A stretch of 64,000 nt of DNA from Pseudomonas sp. URIL14HWK12:I12. Its GTDB lineage: Bacteria > Pseudomonadota > Gammaproteobacteria > Pseudomonadales > Pseudomonadaceae. A model generated the notes under the pieces. The model searched no databases. It was not told the DNA's origin and saw only the letters and a program-made list of their open reading frames with translations. Shown in pieces: positions 31,019-40,369 of the stretch (positions are counted from its first letter, which is position 1; each line of letters opens with the position of its first letter). A program made the position numbers and the translations under genes. Location: contig NZ_QEQL01000002.1 of NCBI RefSeq assembly GCF_003097135.1, positions 434,001 through 498,000 on the forward strand. Reading direction: 5' to 3'.

Positions 31019-32076
31019 CAGTGCGCCTTGAGGTTCTGCAGCTCGACCTGGGCAGCACCGGCAGCGGCCGGTGCGATCTGGCCGATTACCCAAGGCTGCT
31101 CGCCGGCTGCGCGCAGTACCTGCAGCGAGCGCTCGACGTCTGCCTGGGCGACGCAGATGACCATGCCGACGCCGCAGTTGAGTACGCGGTGCATTTCGGT
31201 TTCATCAACGTTGCCCTGCTGTTGCAGCCAGTCAAATACCGCCGGGCGCTCCCAGCTGGCCACGTCGACCACTGCCTGTGCGCCCTCGGGCAGCACGCGC
31301 GGGATGTTGTCGAGCAGGCCGCCGCCGGTGATGTGGGCCATGGCCTTGACTGCGCCGGTCTGCTTGATCAGTTGCAGCAGCGGCTTGACATAGATGCGGG
31401 TGGGGGCCATCAGCAGATCGGCCAATGGCTTGCCGCCCAGCTGAGTGGTTTCGACGTCGGCACCGGACACTTCGATGATCTTGCGGATAAGCGAGTAGCC
31501 GTTGGAATGCGGGCCGGAGGAGGGCAGTGCGATCAGCGCATCGCCGGCAATGACCTTGGAGCCATCGATGATCTCGGCTTTTTCGACCACGCCTACGCAG
31601 AAGCCTGCGAGGTCGTAGTCGTCGCCTTCATACATGCCGGGCATCTCAGCGGTTTCACCGCCCACCAGCGAGCAGCCGGCCAGTTCGCAACCTGCGCCGA
31701 TGCCGGTGACTACGGTGGCCGCGGTGTCGACGTTGAGCTTGCCGGTGGCGTAGTAGTCAAGGAAGAACAATGGCTCGGCACCGCAGACCACCAAGTCGTT
31801 CACGCACATGGCGACCAGGTCCTGGCCGATGCTGTCGTGCTTGTTCAGGTTCAGCGCCAGGCGCAGCTTTGTGCCCACCCCGTCGGTGCCCGAGACCAGC
31901 ACCGGCTGCTTGTAGCCAGCAGGGATCTCGCACAGCGCGCCGAAGCCGCCCAGCCCGCCCATCACCTCGGGGCGTGCGGTCCGCTTGGCCACGCCCTTGA
32001 TGCGTTCGACCAGTGCTTCGCCGGCGTCGATGTCTACACCGGCGTCCTTGTAGCTCAGGGAGGGTTGCTTGCTCAT
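31018..32076 (-). CDS. purM: Phosphoribosylformylglycinamidine cyclo-ligase PurM
   Basis: A 352-residue ATP-dependent enzyme that closes the imidazole ring (AIR synthetase). The signatures are [20 protein letters not shown] at the N-terminus, [21 protein letters not shown] and [15 protein letters not shown]. The ATG at 32076 is preferred; a TTG two codons upstream is possible. It is translationally coupled to purN and divergent from the DUF2066 gene; the roughly 250-base divergent gap should contain both promoters. Confidence 0.96.
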   Translation of the reverse strand: MSKQPSLSYKDAGVDIDAGEALVERIKGVAKRTARPEVMGGLGGFGALCEIPAGYKQPVLVSGTDGVGTKLRLALNLNKHDSIGQDLVAMCVNDLVVCGAEPLFFLDYYATGKLNVDTAATVVTGIGAGCELAGCSLVGGETAEMPGMYEGDDYDLAGFCVGVVEKAEIIDGSKVIAGDALIALPSSGPHSNGYSLIRKIIEVSGADVETTQLGGKPLADLLMAPTRIYVKPLLQLIKQTGAVKAMAHITGGGLLDNIPRVLPEGAQAVVDVASWERPAVFDWLQQQGNVDETEMHRVLNCGVGMVICVAQADVERSLQVLRAAGEQPWVIGQIAPAAAGAAQVELQNLKAH

Positions 32077-32329
32077 GATCAAGGCCTATAGAAGGGGGCG
32101 TTCGAAGAAAAAGTACCGTGCCACCGCCTCGGGGCAGTGCCCGCTGGCAGCGAGGCAGGCTCGGTCTGTGAAGGCGCGCGATTCTAACAGGCTTGGCTCG
32201 GAGCGACCACCGCCGGCTTAGCTTCGGGGGGGTAGCCTTTGTACAAAAGTTTTGTTGGCGGGGCTGAATGTTTTATCGGAAAGTGTGGTCACACGGCCAT
32301 TGACCGCCTCAGCCCTCCGGGAAGATTTC

Positions 32330-33334
32330 ATGCGTTTTCACACCTTATTGCTCGCCTGCTGCCTGGGCCTGGCTCCGCTGGCCCAGGCCGAAACCGTCAA
32401 CAACCTTTACCTGGTGCACGAGCCAGCCAATAGCCAGGACGCCGCCGAACGTGACCAGGCTACGCAAAAGGCATTGGAGACCCTCGTGCTGCGCCTGACC
32501 GGCGACGCCAAGGCCTACAGCAGCCCCGCGCTGGCCGGGCTTCGGGCCGACCCCAAGCAGATCATCAGCCAGTTCGGCTTCGAAGGTGGCAACCCACCCA
32601 CCGTGCAGGTCGAGTTCGACCCCAGCGCCACCGACGCCGCCCTGCGCAAGGCTGGCCTGGCGCTGTGGGGCGCCAACCGCCCGTCGATCATCGCCTGGTG
32701 GCTGACCGATAACGCCGATGGCACTAACCTCATCGGCGACGGCCAGGCCAGTGCCGAGCCGCTGCGGCGTGCCGCCCAGCACCGAGGCTTGCCGCTTCGG
32801 CTGCCTCTGGCCGACCTTTCCGAGCAGCCGCTTGCCAGTGCCAAGGCACTGGAGGGCAATGACCCGGCAGGGCTGCGCAGCGCTTCGGAACGCTACGGTG
32901 CCGATGCGCTGCTGGCCGTGCATGCCACCGGCAGCGATGGGCAACTGCAGGCCAAGTGGCAATTGTGGCTGGGCGACCAGCGTGAGAAAGGTACGGTGCA
33001 AGGTGCCGACAACGCAGCGCTTGCCGACGCGGTCATGCTGGCGGTCAGCCAGAAGCTGGCACCACGCTTCGTCGTCAAGCCAGGGACAAGTGCCGACATG
33101 GCGCTTCAGGTTCAGGGCATGAACCTGGAGCGCTACGCGCAGCTGGGCCGCCTGCTCGAAGGGTTCGGCGGCCGGCTGGTCTCTGTCGATGGCGACAAGG
33201 TGGTCTATCAGGTGAGCGGCAGCCCCGATCAACTGCGTGCCCAGTTGAGCCTGGCAAAGCTGCAAGAGGCACCGGCCGACCCGGCCCAGCCTCAGCCGGC
33301 TGGGGCAACCACTACCCTGTATTTCCACTGGTAA
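32330..33334 (+). CDS. DUF2066 domain-containing exported protein
   Basis: A 334-residue protein with a clear signal peptide (MRFHTLLLACCLGLAPLAQA) and a mature region beginning ETVNNLYLVHEPANSQDAAER, the usual DUF2066 opening. The start at 32330 follows GGGAAGA. Family members occur in gammaproteobacteria beside purM and perM; no biochemical role is established. It is followed at ten bases by perM, so the two are likely co-transcribed. Confidence 0.85.
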   Translation: MRFHTLLLACCLGLAPLAQAETVNNLYLVHEPANSQDAAERDQATQKALETLVLRLTGDAKAYSSPALAGLRADPKQIISQFGFEGGNPPTVQVEFDPSATDAALRKAGLALWGANRPSIIAWWLTDNADGTNLIGDGQASAEPLRRAAQHRGLPLRLPLADLSEQPLASAKALEGNDPAGLRSASERYGADALLAVHATGSDGQLQAKWQLWLGDQREKGTVQGADNAALADAVMLAVSQKLAPRFVVKPGTSADMALQVQGMNLERYAQLGRLLEGFGGRLVSVDGDKVVYQVSGSPDQLRAQLSLAKLQEAPADPAQPQPAGATTTLYFHW

Positions 33335-33343
33335 GGGCGTCGT

Positions 33344-34417
33344 ATGACCGACATTCGCCGTTGGTACTGGATTGGCCTGTTCCTGTTGCTGTGCGCCTTC
33401 CTTTATCTGCTTCATCCGATCCTCACCCCTTTTCTGGTGGCGATGGTGCTGGCGTACCTCGCCGACCCGCTGGTAGACCGCCTCGAAGCGTGGGGCCTTT
33501 CACGCACGTTGGGTGTGGTGGTGGTTTTCCTGGCCTTTACCCTGATCTTTACCTTGGGCTTGGTGGTGCTGATCCCGATGTTGGCCCGCCAGGTGGTGCG
33601 GCTGTATGAGCTGGCGCCACAGATGCTCGATTGGCTGCAGCAGTCGGCACTGCCCTGGATTCAAGCCAAGCTGGGCCTGAGCGAGGGTTTCTGGAAGTTC
33701 GACAAGATCAAGGCAGCCATTTCCGGGCACATTGGGCAAACGGGCGATGTAGTCGGGCTGGTGCTGCAACGCGCAACCGCCTCGAGCCTTGCGCTGTTCG
33801 GTTGGCTGGCCAATCTGGTGTTGATCCCGGTGGTGGGCTTCTACCTCCTACGGGACTGGGACGTAATGATGGCCAAGATCCGCAGCCTTCTGCCGCGCCA
33901 GCGAGAAAAGCAGATCGTTGGCCTGGCTGGTGAGTGCCATGAAGTGCTGGGCGCCTTCGTTCGGGGCCAGCTATTGGTGATGCTGGCACTGGGCGGTATC
34001 TACGCCTGCGGCCTGATGCTGACCGGGCTTGAATTGGGGCTGTTGGTGGGTGTTATCGCAGGCTTGGCTTCGATCGTGCCCTACATGGGCTTTATCACCG
34101 GCATCGGTATCGCCATGGTCGCCGGGCTGTTCCAGTACGGCCTCGACCCGCTGCACCTGTCGCTGATCGCGGGTGTGTTCGTCGTCGGGCAGGCACTCGA
34201 AGGCATGGTGCTTACTCCCTTGTTGGTGGGTGACCGCATTGGCCTACACCCGGTGGCGGTCATTTTCGCGGTGCTGGCCGGTGGTGAGCTGTTCGGTTTT
34301 ACGGGCATTCTGCTGGCGTTGCCGGTGGCCGCAGTGATCATGGTGCTGATCCGTCATGTGCACGATCTGTACAAGCAGTCTGACCTGTACGCCGGGAGTG
34401 AAGACCCTGACCTCTAA
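33344..34417 (+). CDS. AI-2E family transporter/PerM-like permease
   Basis: A 357-residue polytopic inner-membrane protein. About eight hydrophobic segments are visible, with a long hydrophilic central loop (roughly residues 85-145) typical of the PerM/YhhT/TqsA family, and the signature PYMGFITGIGIAMVAGL followed by VGQALEGMVLTPLLVGDRIGLHP. Substrates in the family range from autoinducer-2 to ions, so the cargo is unspecified. It lies between the DUF2066 gene and hda. Confidence 0.88.
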   Translation: MTDIRRWYWIGLFLLLCAFLYLLHPILTPFLVAMVLAYLADPLVDRLEAWGLSRTLGVVVVFLAFTLIFTLGLVVLIPMLARQVVRLYELAPQMLDWLQQSALPWIQAKLGLSEGFWKFDKIKAAISGHIGQTGDVVGLVLQRATASSLALFGWLANLVLIPVVGFYLLRDWDVMMAKIRSLLPRQREKQIVGLAGECHEVLGAFVRGQLLVMLALGGIYACGLMLTGLELGLLVGVIAGLASIVPYMGFITGIGIAMVAGLFQYGLDPLHLSLIAGVFVVGQALEGMVLTPLLVGDRIGLHPVAVIFAVLAGGELFGFTGILLALPVAAVIMVLIRHVHDLYKQSDLYAGSEDPDL

Positions 34418-34516
34418 CCCGTTGATTCGCCAAGGCTCTGCCCTGCGTTGTGCGCCTTGGCAGGGGCGGTATAGAATCCGGGCTTCATCTTCCCCGGGTT
34501 TTGCCTGCGCCTTCGC

Positions 34517-35224
34517 ATGAAACAACCTATCCAACTGCCTTTAGGTGTGCGCCTGCGTGATGACGCCACCTTCGTCAACTACTATCCCGGCGCCAACGCG
34601 GCGGCGTTGGGCTATGTGGAGCGGTTGTGCGAAGCCGAAGCGGGCTGGACCGAGAGCCTGATCTACCTCTGGGGCAAGCAGGGGGTAGGGCGCACTCACC
34701 TACTGCAGGCTGCCTGCCTGCGCTTCGAGCAGACCGGCCAGTCGGCGGTTTACCTGCCGCTGGCCCAACTGCTCGAGCGCGGCACGGGCCTGCTCGACTA
34801 CCTGGCCCAATACGAACTGGTGTGCCTCGATGACCTGCACGTGATCGCCGGCAAGCCTGAGTGGGAAGAGGCGATGTTTCACCTGTTCAACCGCTTGCGT
34901 GACAGCGGCCGCCGTTTGCTGATCGCAGCTTCCGCTTCACCGCGCGAGCTGCCGATCAAGCTGGCCGACCTCAAATCCCGCCTCACCTTGGCGCTGATAT
35001 TCCAGATGCGCCCGCTCTCCGATGAAGACAAGCTGCGCGCGCTCCAACTGCGTGCGTCGCGCCGAGGGCTGCACCTGAACGACGAGGTCGGCCATTTTAT
35101 TCTCACTCGCGGTAGCCGTAGCATGAGCGCATTGTTCGACACTCTCGAACGCCTCGACCAAGCCTCTTTGCAAGCCCAGCGCAAGCTGACCATCCCGTTC
35201 CTCAAGGAAATCATGGGCTGGTAG
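34517..35224 (+). CDS. hda: DnaA regulatory inactivator Hda
   Basis: A 235-residue AAA+ protein that, with the beta clamp and ADP, stimulates ATP hydrolysis by DnaA after initiation. The N-terminal clamp-binding motif QLPLGV (residues 6-11), Walker A-like GKQGVGRTHLL, Walker B VCLDDLHVI and sensor/arginine-finger region DLKSRLTLAL match Hda, and the C-terminal DnaA DNA-binding domain is absent, as expected. It follows perM by about 100 bases with its own apparent promoter region. Confidence 0.94.
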   Translation: MKQPIQLPLGVRLRDDATFVNYYPGANAAALGYVERLCEAEAGWTESLIYLWGKQGVGRTHLLQAACLRFEQTGQSAVYLPLAQLLERGTGLLDYLAQYELVCLDDLHVIAGKPEWEEAMFHLFNRLRDSGRRLLIAASASPRELPIKLADLKSRLTLALIFQMRPLSDEDKLRALQLRASRRGLHLNDEVGHFILTRGSRSMSALFDTLERLDQASLQAQRKLTIPFLKEIMGW

Positions 35225-35853
35225 CCCTTGAGGTGAGCTGGCGATATCGCCTATCCCCCCGCGACGTAAACCTGCCGCTTTTTGTACCCAGCCCGCCTGT
35301 ATACCGTTACCGCCGTGCACAGGGCCGGTGCGGCCCGGCGCGAATACAGAGGCCTCACCCCTTCAATGCCGGAAAATGACGAGCGGCAGGTGCGTGCCGG
35401 CAGGGTGCTTGCCAGAGGGCGCGACACTCAAGCCACCCGCGCTTTACGCCAAGGATGTGGCGCCAAACTTCCGAAGTTGGCCACGCATTTGCATACATTC
35501 AGCTCTGCGATTTTGAGCCGATACGCTCCGCAGGGCTCATCGGAACAAAATGCGATTGAAAAGCCCTATCGAAAGATGGCTAGTGGCCATTTTCCGCTAA
35601 TGGGCATTTACCTAATGCTGGTCCACCCGGGCGTGAAACGCGCCCTGGCAGGCTGCTGAGATTAGGAAATTTGCCTTGTATTTCAACCCCATGCAGGCGC
35701 TCGAAGGCTTCAGCATGGTTACCTTAGCGGCGGCGAGCGCGTTAGAAGTGATGCCGATTGTCATAAGTCACATTTTGTTCGATTGAATTTGCAAATAGTG
35801 ACAAATGGAGGCATAGTCGCCGCACTTTCATTTTCAATGCCACGGTCGTGCCC
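35225..35853. other. 629-base gap between hda and the first C40 lipoprotein
   Basis: No frame in this stretch has a convincing ribosome binding site or recognisable protein. A perfect 12-base palindrome GGCGATATCGCC lies at 35240-35251, and a GGGCG/CGCCC hairpin occurs near 35632-35648. The right third is AT-richer and should hold the promoter of the C40 gene. The length is unusual for this compact region, and a small RNA or long regulated leader is possible; I did not find the conserved core of a cobalamin or c-di-GMP riboswitch. Confidence 0.5.
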
Positions 35854-36513
35854 ATGCTGAGTCGCTTCGCACCCCTCGTGCCCCTTGCACTCGTTACGCT
35901 GTTGATCGGTTGCGCTGCCAATTCACCGGTATCGCAACAGCAAGTCTCCAGTTCCACACCTGCCCAGCAGGCCCCTGCGTTCCAGAGCCGCCCGCACATG
36001 GCTTCGCAGTCGCCGTTCGACAACCAGGCCGATGAGGCAGGTGCTGACGAAGATGCGATGAACGCGTTCAGCGGTGACAAGCGCTACCAACTCCCAATGC
36101 TGGCCGACAGCATCCTGGAGCGTGGCAAGTCGCTGATCGGCACCCGTTACCGTTTTGGTGGCACCACCGAAGCCGGTTTCGACTGCAGTGGCTTTATCAA
36201 TTTCCTGTTTCGTGAAGAGGCGGGCATGACCCTGCCGCGCTCGAGCCGCGAAATGATCAACATGGACGCCCCGCTGATTGCCCGCAACAGCCTGAAACCC
36301 GGCGATGTGCTGTTCTTCGGCACCAGCCGCGGCAAGGGCCGGGTAAGCCATGCCGGTATCTACCTGGGTGACGATCAGTTCATCCATTCCAGCAGCCGCC
36401 GCAGTGGCGGTGTGCGCATCGACAGCCTCGATGACGCCTACTGGAAAAAGACCTACATAGAGGCCAAGCGCGTGCTCGCCAAGGCGCCGGCGACCACCGT
36501 CGCGCGTAAGTAG
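35854..36513 (+). CDS. C40 (NlpC/P60) peptidase lipoprotein
   Basis: A 219-residue predicted lipoprotein: signal sequence ending in the lipobox LIGC with Cys20, a Gln/Ser/Pro-rich linker, and an NlpC/P60 domain from about residue 85. The catalytic residues are Cys111 (FDCSGF), His166 (RVSHAGIYLG) and His178 (FIHSSS). Such enzymes cleave peptide bonds in peptidoglycan stems. A GTG two codons upstream is an alternative start. It is paired with a second C40 lipoprotein, each in its own transcription unit because a strong terminator separates them. Confidence 0.92.
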   Translation: MLSRFAPLVPLALVTLLIGCAANSPVSQQQVSSSTPAQQAPAFQSRPHMASQSPFDNQADEAGADEDAMNAFSGDKRYQLPMLADSILERGKSLIGTRYRFGGTTEAGFDCSGFINFLFREEAGMTLPRSSREMINMDAPLIARNSLKPGDVLFFGTSRGKGRVSHAGIYLGDDQFIHSSSRRSGGVRIDSLDDAYWKKTYIEAKRVLAKAPATTVARK

Positions 36514-36530
36514 GCCCAACGCTGTCAAGA

Positions 36531-36570
36531 AACCCCGGCGACGAACGGTACGTTCCAGCCGGGGTTTTTT
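36531..36570 (+). terminator. Intrinsic terminator between the two C40 genes
   Basis: AACCCCGGC (36531-36539) pairs with GCCGGGGTT (36558-36566), with an inner GAACG/CGTTC stem, followed by a T-run to 36570. It lies just after the first C40 gene. Confidence 0.9.
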
Positions 36571-36630
36571 ATCCAAAACAGTGTCTTAAGAGCTAGTCTT
36601 CATCGGCAGTCTTAACTGGAAGTTTCTGTC

Positions 36631-37182
36631 ATGGCCTTATTTCAAGCTCGCCTTGCCCTGGTTGCCTGCGCCGCCGCACTGCTCGCCGCCTGCGCCAGCC
36701 CGCCATCGCCGCCGCCGGTCGTTCAGGCAGCGCCGCCCCGCCCGGTCATCATCGACACCAGCGATTATTCGGCAGGCCGTACCGACGACGTGTTGTTCCG
36801 CGCCATAGGCCTGGTCGGCACCCCTTATCGCTGGGGCGGCAATACACCTGATTCAGGGTTTGACTGCAGTGGCCTGATCGACTTCGTGTACCGGGATGCC
36901 GCTGGCATCGCGCTACCGCGCACGACCGGCGAGATGCTCGACATGCCCAAGCAAAGCGTCAACCGAAGCGAATTGCGCTCCGGCGACCTGGTGTTTTTCT
37001 CGACCCAAGGTGGCCGTCGGGTGAGCCATGCTGGTATCTATGTAGGCGAAGGTCGCTTTGTGCACGCCCCGCGAACAGGTGGCACCGTGCGGCTCGACTA
37101 TCTCGACAAGCCCTACTGGGCCAAGGCGTATCTGGACGCCAAGCGCATCATCGAACCGCAGCGGCTGGCCAACAACCCCTGA
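36631..37182 (+). CDS. Second C40 (NlpC/P60) peptidase lipoprotein
   Basis: A 183-residue predicted lipoprotein with lipobox LLAAC (Cys21), a Pro-rich linker and an NlpC/P60 domain. The catalytic set is Cys79 (FDCSGL), His133 (RVSHAGIYVG) and His145 (FVHAPR). It is a shorter paralogue of the upstream gene and likely a second peptidoglycan endopeptidase with a different partner or timing. The stop codon directly abuts that of the convergent SDR gene. Confidence 0.92.
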   Translation: MALFQARLALVACAAALLAACASPPSPPPVVQAAPPRPVIIDTSDYSAGRTDDVLFRAIGLVGTPYRWGGNTPDSGFDCSGLIDFVYRDAAGIALPRTTGEMLDMPKQSVNRSELRSGDLVFFSTQGGRRVSHAGIYVGEGRFVHAPRTGGTVRLDYLDKPYWAKAYLDAKRIIEPQRLANNP

Positions 37183-37947
37183 TCAGCCGAGCTGAGGCTG
37201 GCCGTTGGACGCGCTCAGGCCGCCGTCCACCGGCAGGTTGACGCCATTGACGAAGCGCGCGTCGTGGCTGGCAAGAAACGCAATCACGTCCGCCACCTCT
37301 TGCGGCTGCGCAGCGCGCCCCAAGGGGATGCGTTCTTCGAACTTGGCCATCAGTGCTGGGTCATCCGAGACGCCGGCGCTCATGTCGCTGATCGTCAGCG
37401 ATGGGCACACGGCATTCACCCTCACCCCTTGCGAGCCATATTCAAGCGCCAGCGCGCGGGTCAGGTTGGTGACTGCGCCTTTGCTGGCGTTATAGAAGCT
37501 CATGCCCCAGTCGCCACCCAGCCCTGATACCGAAGACACATTGACGATGCAGCCATTGCTCGCCAGCAGGTGCGGCATGGCCGCGCGGCAGCCATAGATC
37601 ACACCGTCGACGTTGGTCGCCATCGTCTTGCGCCAGTCATCCAGGCTGGCTTCGGTGAAACTGCCCGGTACCGCGACACCTGCGTTGTTCACCAGTACGT
37701 CGAGGCCACCGAAATGAGCAACTGCGGTTTCGATCAGGGCCTGCACCGCCTCGGGGTCTGCCACGTCGGTAGGTACCACCAACGGGCGCGCCCCGGTGCA
37801 ACGGGCTGCGACCTCCTCGAGTTTGTCCTTGCGCCGCCCCGCCAGCACCACGTGGGCGCCTTCCTCGGCGAAACGCATGGCGGTGGCTGCTCCCATGCCG
37901 GAGCCGGCACCGGTGACGATAACGATCTTCTCGTGAAAACGGTTCAT
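37183..37947 (-). CDS. Short-chain dehydrogenase/reductase (SDR family)
   Basis: A 254-residue classical SDR. The cofactor motif is VTGAGSGMGAATA with the acidic/basic switch LAGRRKDK (the Arg pair suggests NADP preference), then NNAG, the catalytic Ser in NVSSVSG and Tyr-x-x-x-Lys in FYNASKGAV, and the C-terminal NLPVDGGLSASNG. The substrate cannot be deduced. It converges with the second C40 gene with no intervening bases. Confidence 0.9.
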   Translation of the reverse strand: MNRFHEKIVIVTGAGSGMGAATAMRFAEEGAHVVLAGRRKDKLEEVAARCTGARPLVVPTDVADPEAVQALIETAVAHFGGLDVLVNNAGVAVPGSFTEASLDDWRKTMATNVDGVIYGCRAAMPHLLASNGCIVNVSSVSGLGGDWGMSFYNASKGAVTNLTRALALEYGSQGVRVNAVCPSLTISDMSAGVSDDPALMAKFEERIPLGRAAQPQEVADVIAFLASHDARFVNGVNLPVDGGLSASNGQPQLG

Positions 37948-38158
37948 AGGTCAGTTCTCCTGAACGGTGAAGGGGTTTGCATATGGAAGCGGCACGGCAG
38001 GCGGTGTTCCGCAAACCTTGCAGAAACGGCCCAGACATAGCCATGCGCGACATCCGCATAGCTGTTTGCCATTATTGAGGCCACAGGGCCTTGCTCGCAT
38101 TCAAGATTGGGCCGCAACCTCCCGATATTGTGGTGTATGAACCGGTAGGGGGTGGGTG

Positions 38159-40123
38159 ATGAGTAAGCACCGAGCTGGCCTGCTGGCCAATTGGGGAATG
38201 GCGAGCAAGCTGGCGTTGGGGTTTTCCCTGGTGCTGGCCCTGACTGCACTGGTGGCAGGCATCGGCCTGTGGTCGCTAGGCACCATTGGCAAGCGTTTCG
38301 ATGGCTTGCAGCGCATGAGCGAGTTCAACAGCGAGCTGCTCGCGTTGCGCCAGGTCGAGAAAGACTATGCCCTGCATGGTCAGTCCCAGGAGGCCGATAC
38401 CTTGCGCAAGGGCCTGGACAAGCTGCAGGCCAGCGCCGAGGCGCTGCGTGGGCAGAGCTCGGCCAACGAGGCGCCGATGCAGGCAGTGATCGCTGCGCTC
38501 AAGGCTTATCGCCAGGCTTTCGATGAATTCGTCGACATCAACCAGTCCAAGGACCTTGCATTGGAGATGGCCAGTTGGTCCGTCTCCAGTGTCGCCAACA
38601 ACCTGGATGTATTGCAGTCGGGCTTGGCCGATGACGGGACCTGGAACCTCAAACAAAGCAAAGGCGAGGACGGTGCTCAGTTCATCGCCCAGGCCGGCCA
38701 GGTGACCCAAGTGTCGCGGCTGATGTTGCAGGCCATGGAGCAAGCCCGCGTGCGCCTGGAACAGGCCCGCAAAGGTGAGAGCGACCCGGCCGAGGGTCGC
38801 ATCGAGCAGGCCGACCAGGCATTGCAGACCGCCCAGGCGCTGAAGGCGCAGATTCAGGACGCCGGCTACCAGACGGTGCTCGACGAGGTTACCAATCACA
38901 TCGGTGCCTTCACCGAAAAACTTGCTGAATACACCGACCTGCTGGCCAAGGAAAAAGTCGTTTATCGGCAGTTGAATGACCGCGCCACCCAGGCCATGGG
39001 CCTGGTGGACAAAGCCTATGTCGAGCATTACGGCGCCATGCAAGCCGAGCTCAAGAAAAACGCCGCCTTGATCATCGCCTCGACGGTGGCCGCATTACTG
39101 GTCGGGCTGCTCGCCGCATGGCTGATCACGCGGCTGGTGGTCGGCCCGCTGCGTGCGGTGATCGCCCGGGCTCGCGCCATTGCCGAAGGCGACCTGAGTG
39201 CAAACGATGCGGTTGAACGGCGCGATGAGATCGGCCAACTAATGCAGGCGATGCAGCAGATGAGCCAGGCACTGGCCCGGATCGTCAGCGGGTTGCAGGC
39301 GGGCATTGTACAGCTGGCCAGCAACGCCGACTCGCTGTCCAACGTTGCCCGCCAGACTCATCAGGAGGTCACCTCGGCTCAAGCTGAAACCGAACAGGTG
39401 GCCACTGCCATGCATCAGATGACCGCCACCGTTCACGATGTGGCGCGCAACGCCGAGCAGGCAGCGCAGGCCGCAGAAAGCGCTGACGCGCGGGTGGGCA
39501 GTGGCCAGCAGGTGCTGCGCCAGAGCCTGCAGCGCATCGACCGCCTGGCTCATTCGGCAGAGTCAGCTAGCGCGGGGATTCAAAGCCTCAGTGGCGAGAT
39601 CCAGAACATCGGCCAGGTGCTGGACGTGATCAAGAGCGTGGCTGAGCAGACCAACCTGCTGGCGCTCAACGCCGCCATCGAGGCCGCGCGTGCAGGCGAG
39701 CAGGGCAGGGGCTTTGCCGTGGTAGCCGATGAAGTGCGCGCGCTGGCCAAGCGAACCCAGCAATCGACCGAGGAAATCGAGCGCCTGGTCAGCGCCCTGC
39801 GCCAGGCTGCCGATGCCTCGGTGGTGCAGATCCGCAGCAGTGGCGAGCTGGTCCAGCAAGCGGTAGGCGACGCTCGAGAGACTGCCGGTGCGCTGGCGAG
39901 CATCGCCGAGGCCGTATCGACCATTCAGCAAATGAACCAGCAGATCGCCGCCGCCGCTGAAGAGCAAAGCTCGGTCGCCGAAGAAATCAACCGCAGCGTC
40001 GTCAATATCCGTGGCAGTGCTGACCAGTCTGCCCGCGCCATGGAGGGTAACCTGGGCGCCAGCCAGCAGTTGGCCGACCTCGGTGCCGAGCTCAAGGGCA
40101 TGGTCAGCCAGTTCAAGCTGTAG
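38159..40123 (+). CDS. Methyl-accepting chemotaxis protein with a long helical ligand-binding domain
   Basis: A 654-residue transmembrane chemoreceptor. TM1 is about residues 15-40, TM2 about 300-322; the 260-residue periplasmic domain is entirely helical, Gln/Ala/Leu-rich, and of the size and style of the HBM (helical bimodular) sensors of P. putida McpS-type receptors. HAMP follows, then the signalling hairpin ([24 protein letters not shown] and [16 protein letters not shown]). The ATG at 38159 has AGGGGGT upstream. No CheR-binding pentapeptide is seen at the C-terminus. The ligand is unknown; HBM receptors often sense organic acids. Confidence 0.92.
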   Translation: MSKHRAGLLANWGMASKLALGFSLVLALTALVAGIGLWSLGTIGKRFDGLQRMSEFNSELLALRQVEKDYALHGQSQEADTLRKGLDKLQASAEALRGQSSANEAPMQAVIAALKAYRQAFDEFVDINQSKDLALEMASWSVSSVANNLDVLQSGLADDGTWNLKQSKGEDGAQFIAQAGQVTQVSRLMLQAMEQARVRLEQARKGESDPAEGRIEQADQALQTAQALKAQIQDAGYQTVLDEVTNHIGAFTEKLAEYTDLLAKEKVVYRQLNDRATQAMGLVDKAYVEHYGAMQAELKKNAALIIASTVAALLVGLLAAWLITRLVVGPLRAVIARARAIAEGDLSANDAVERRDEIGQLMQAMQQMSQALARIVSGLQAGIVQLASNADSLSNVARQTHQEVTSAQAETEQVATAMHQMTATVHDVARNAEQAAQAAESADARVGSGQQVLRQSLQRIDRLAHSAESASAGIQSLSGEIQNIGQVLDVIKSVAEQTNLLALNAAIEAARAGEQGRGFAVVADEVRALAKRTQQSTEEIERLVSALRQAADASVVQIRSSGELVQQAVGDARETAGALASIAEAVSTIQQMNQQIAAAAEEQSSVAEEINRSVVNIRGSADQSARAMEGNLGASQQLADLGAELKGMVSQFKL

Positions 40124-40310
40124 GGCCTCGCGCCCCGGCGGCCCAGGGTCACCTCGCCGCTGAGCGGGGCGGCCCTAGCCTGGTTGCTCTGGGGCGCGAG
40201 GCGCCTGGCCTGCGCATTTGCCGCAAACCTCCGTGCTGTTCCACACCCTAGTCCGCCCCCCGTTCATACGAAGCTACACCTGGGTTCGTCATTCAATGGA
40301 ACTAAATCAA

Positions 40311-40340
40311 TTGCGATATAGATAGACAGGTCTGTATATT
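40311..40340 (+). promoter_or_regulatory. Candidate promoter and operator of the lipopeptide-like operon
   Basis: TTGCGA (40311-40316) and TATATT (40335-40340), 18 bases apart, form a plausible sigma-70 promoter 30 bases before the fatty acyl-AMP ligase gene. Between them lies ATAGACAGGTCTGTAT (40322-40337) containing the inverted repeat AGAC-AG-GTCT, the size and position typical of a TetR-type repressor operator. No regulator gene is found in the operon, so any repressor is encoded elsewhere. Confidence 0.45.
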
Positions 40341-40369
40341 CCGCGATCTCTTAATATGGAGATTCGGAC

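Noticed and set aside
35240..35251. Palindrome GGCGATATCGCC as a specific operator
   Set aside because: Single occurrence, no match to a regulator consensus I know; noted only as part of the gap.
35225..35500. Cobalamin riboswitch suspected because cobalamin genes follow this region in some pseudomonads
   Set aside because: The conserved core and B12 box are not present, and no cobalamin gene lies downstream here.
35282..35659. 125-codon frame in the hda to C40 gap
   Set aside because: Composition is dominated by Arg, Ala and Gly with no ribosome binding site; it looks like a chance open frame in GC-rich DNA.
40206..40222. Sigma-54-like sequence upstream of the FAAL gene (TGGCCTGCGCATTTGC)
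   Set aside because: The GG and GC elements are 11 bases apart instead of the required 10, and sigma-54 promoters tolerate almost no spacing change.
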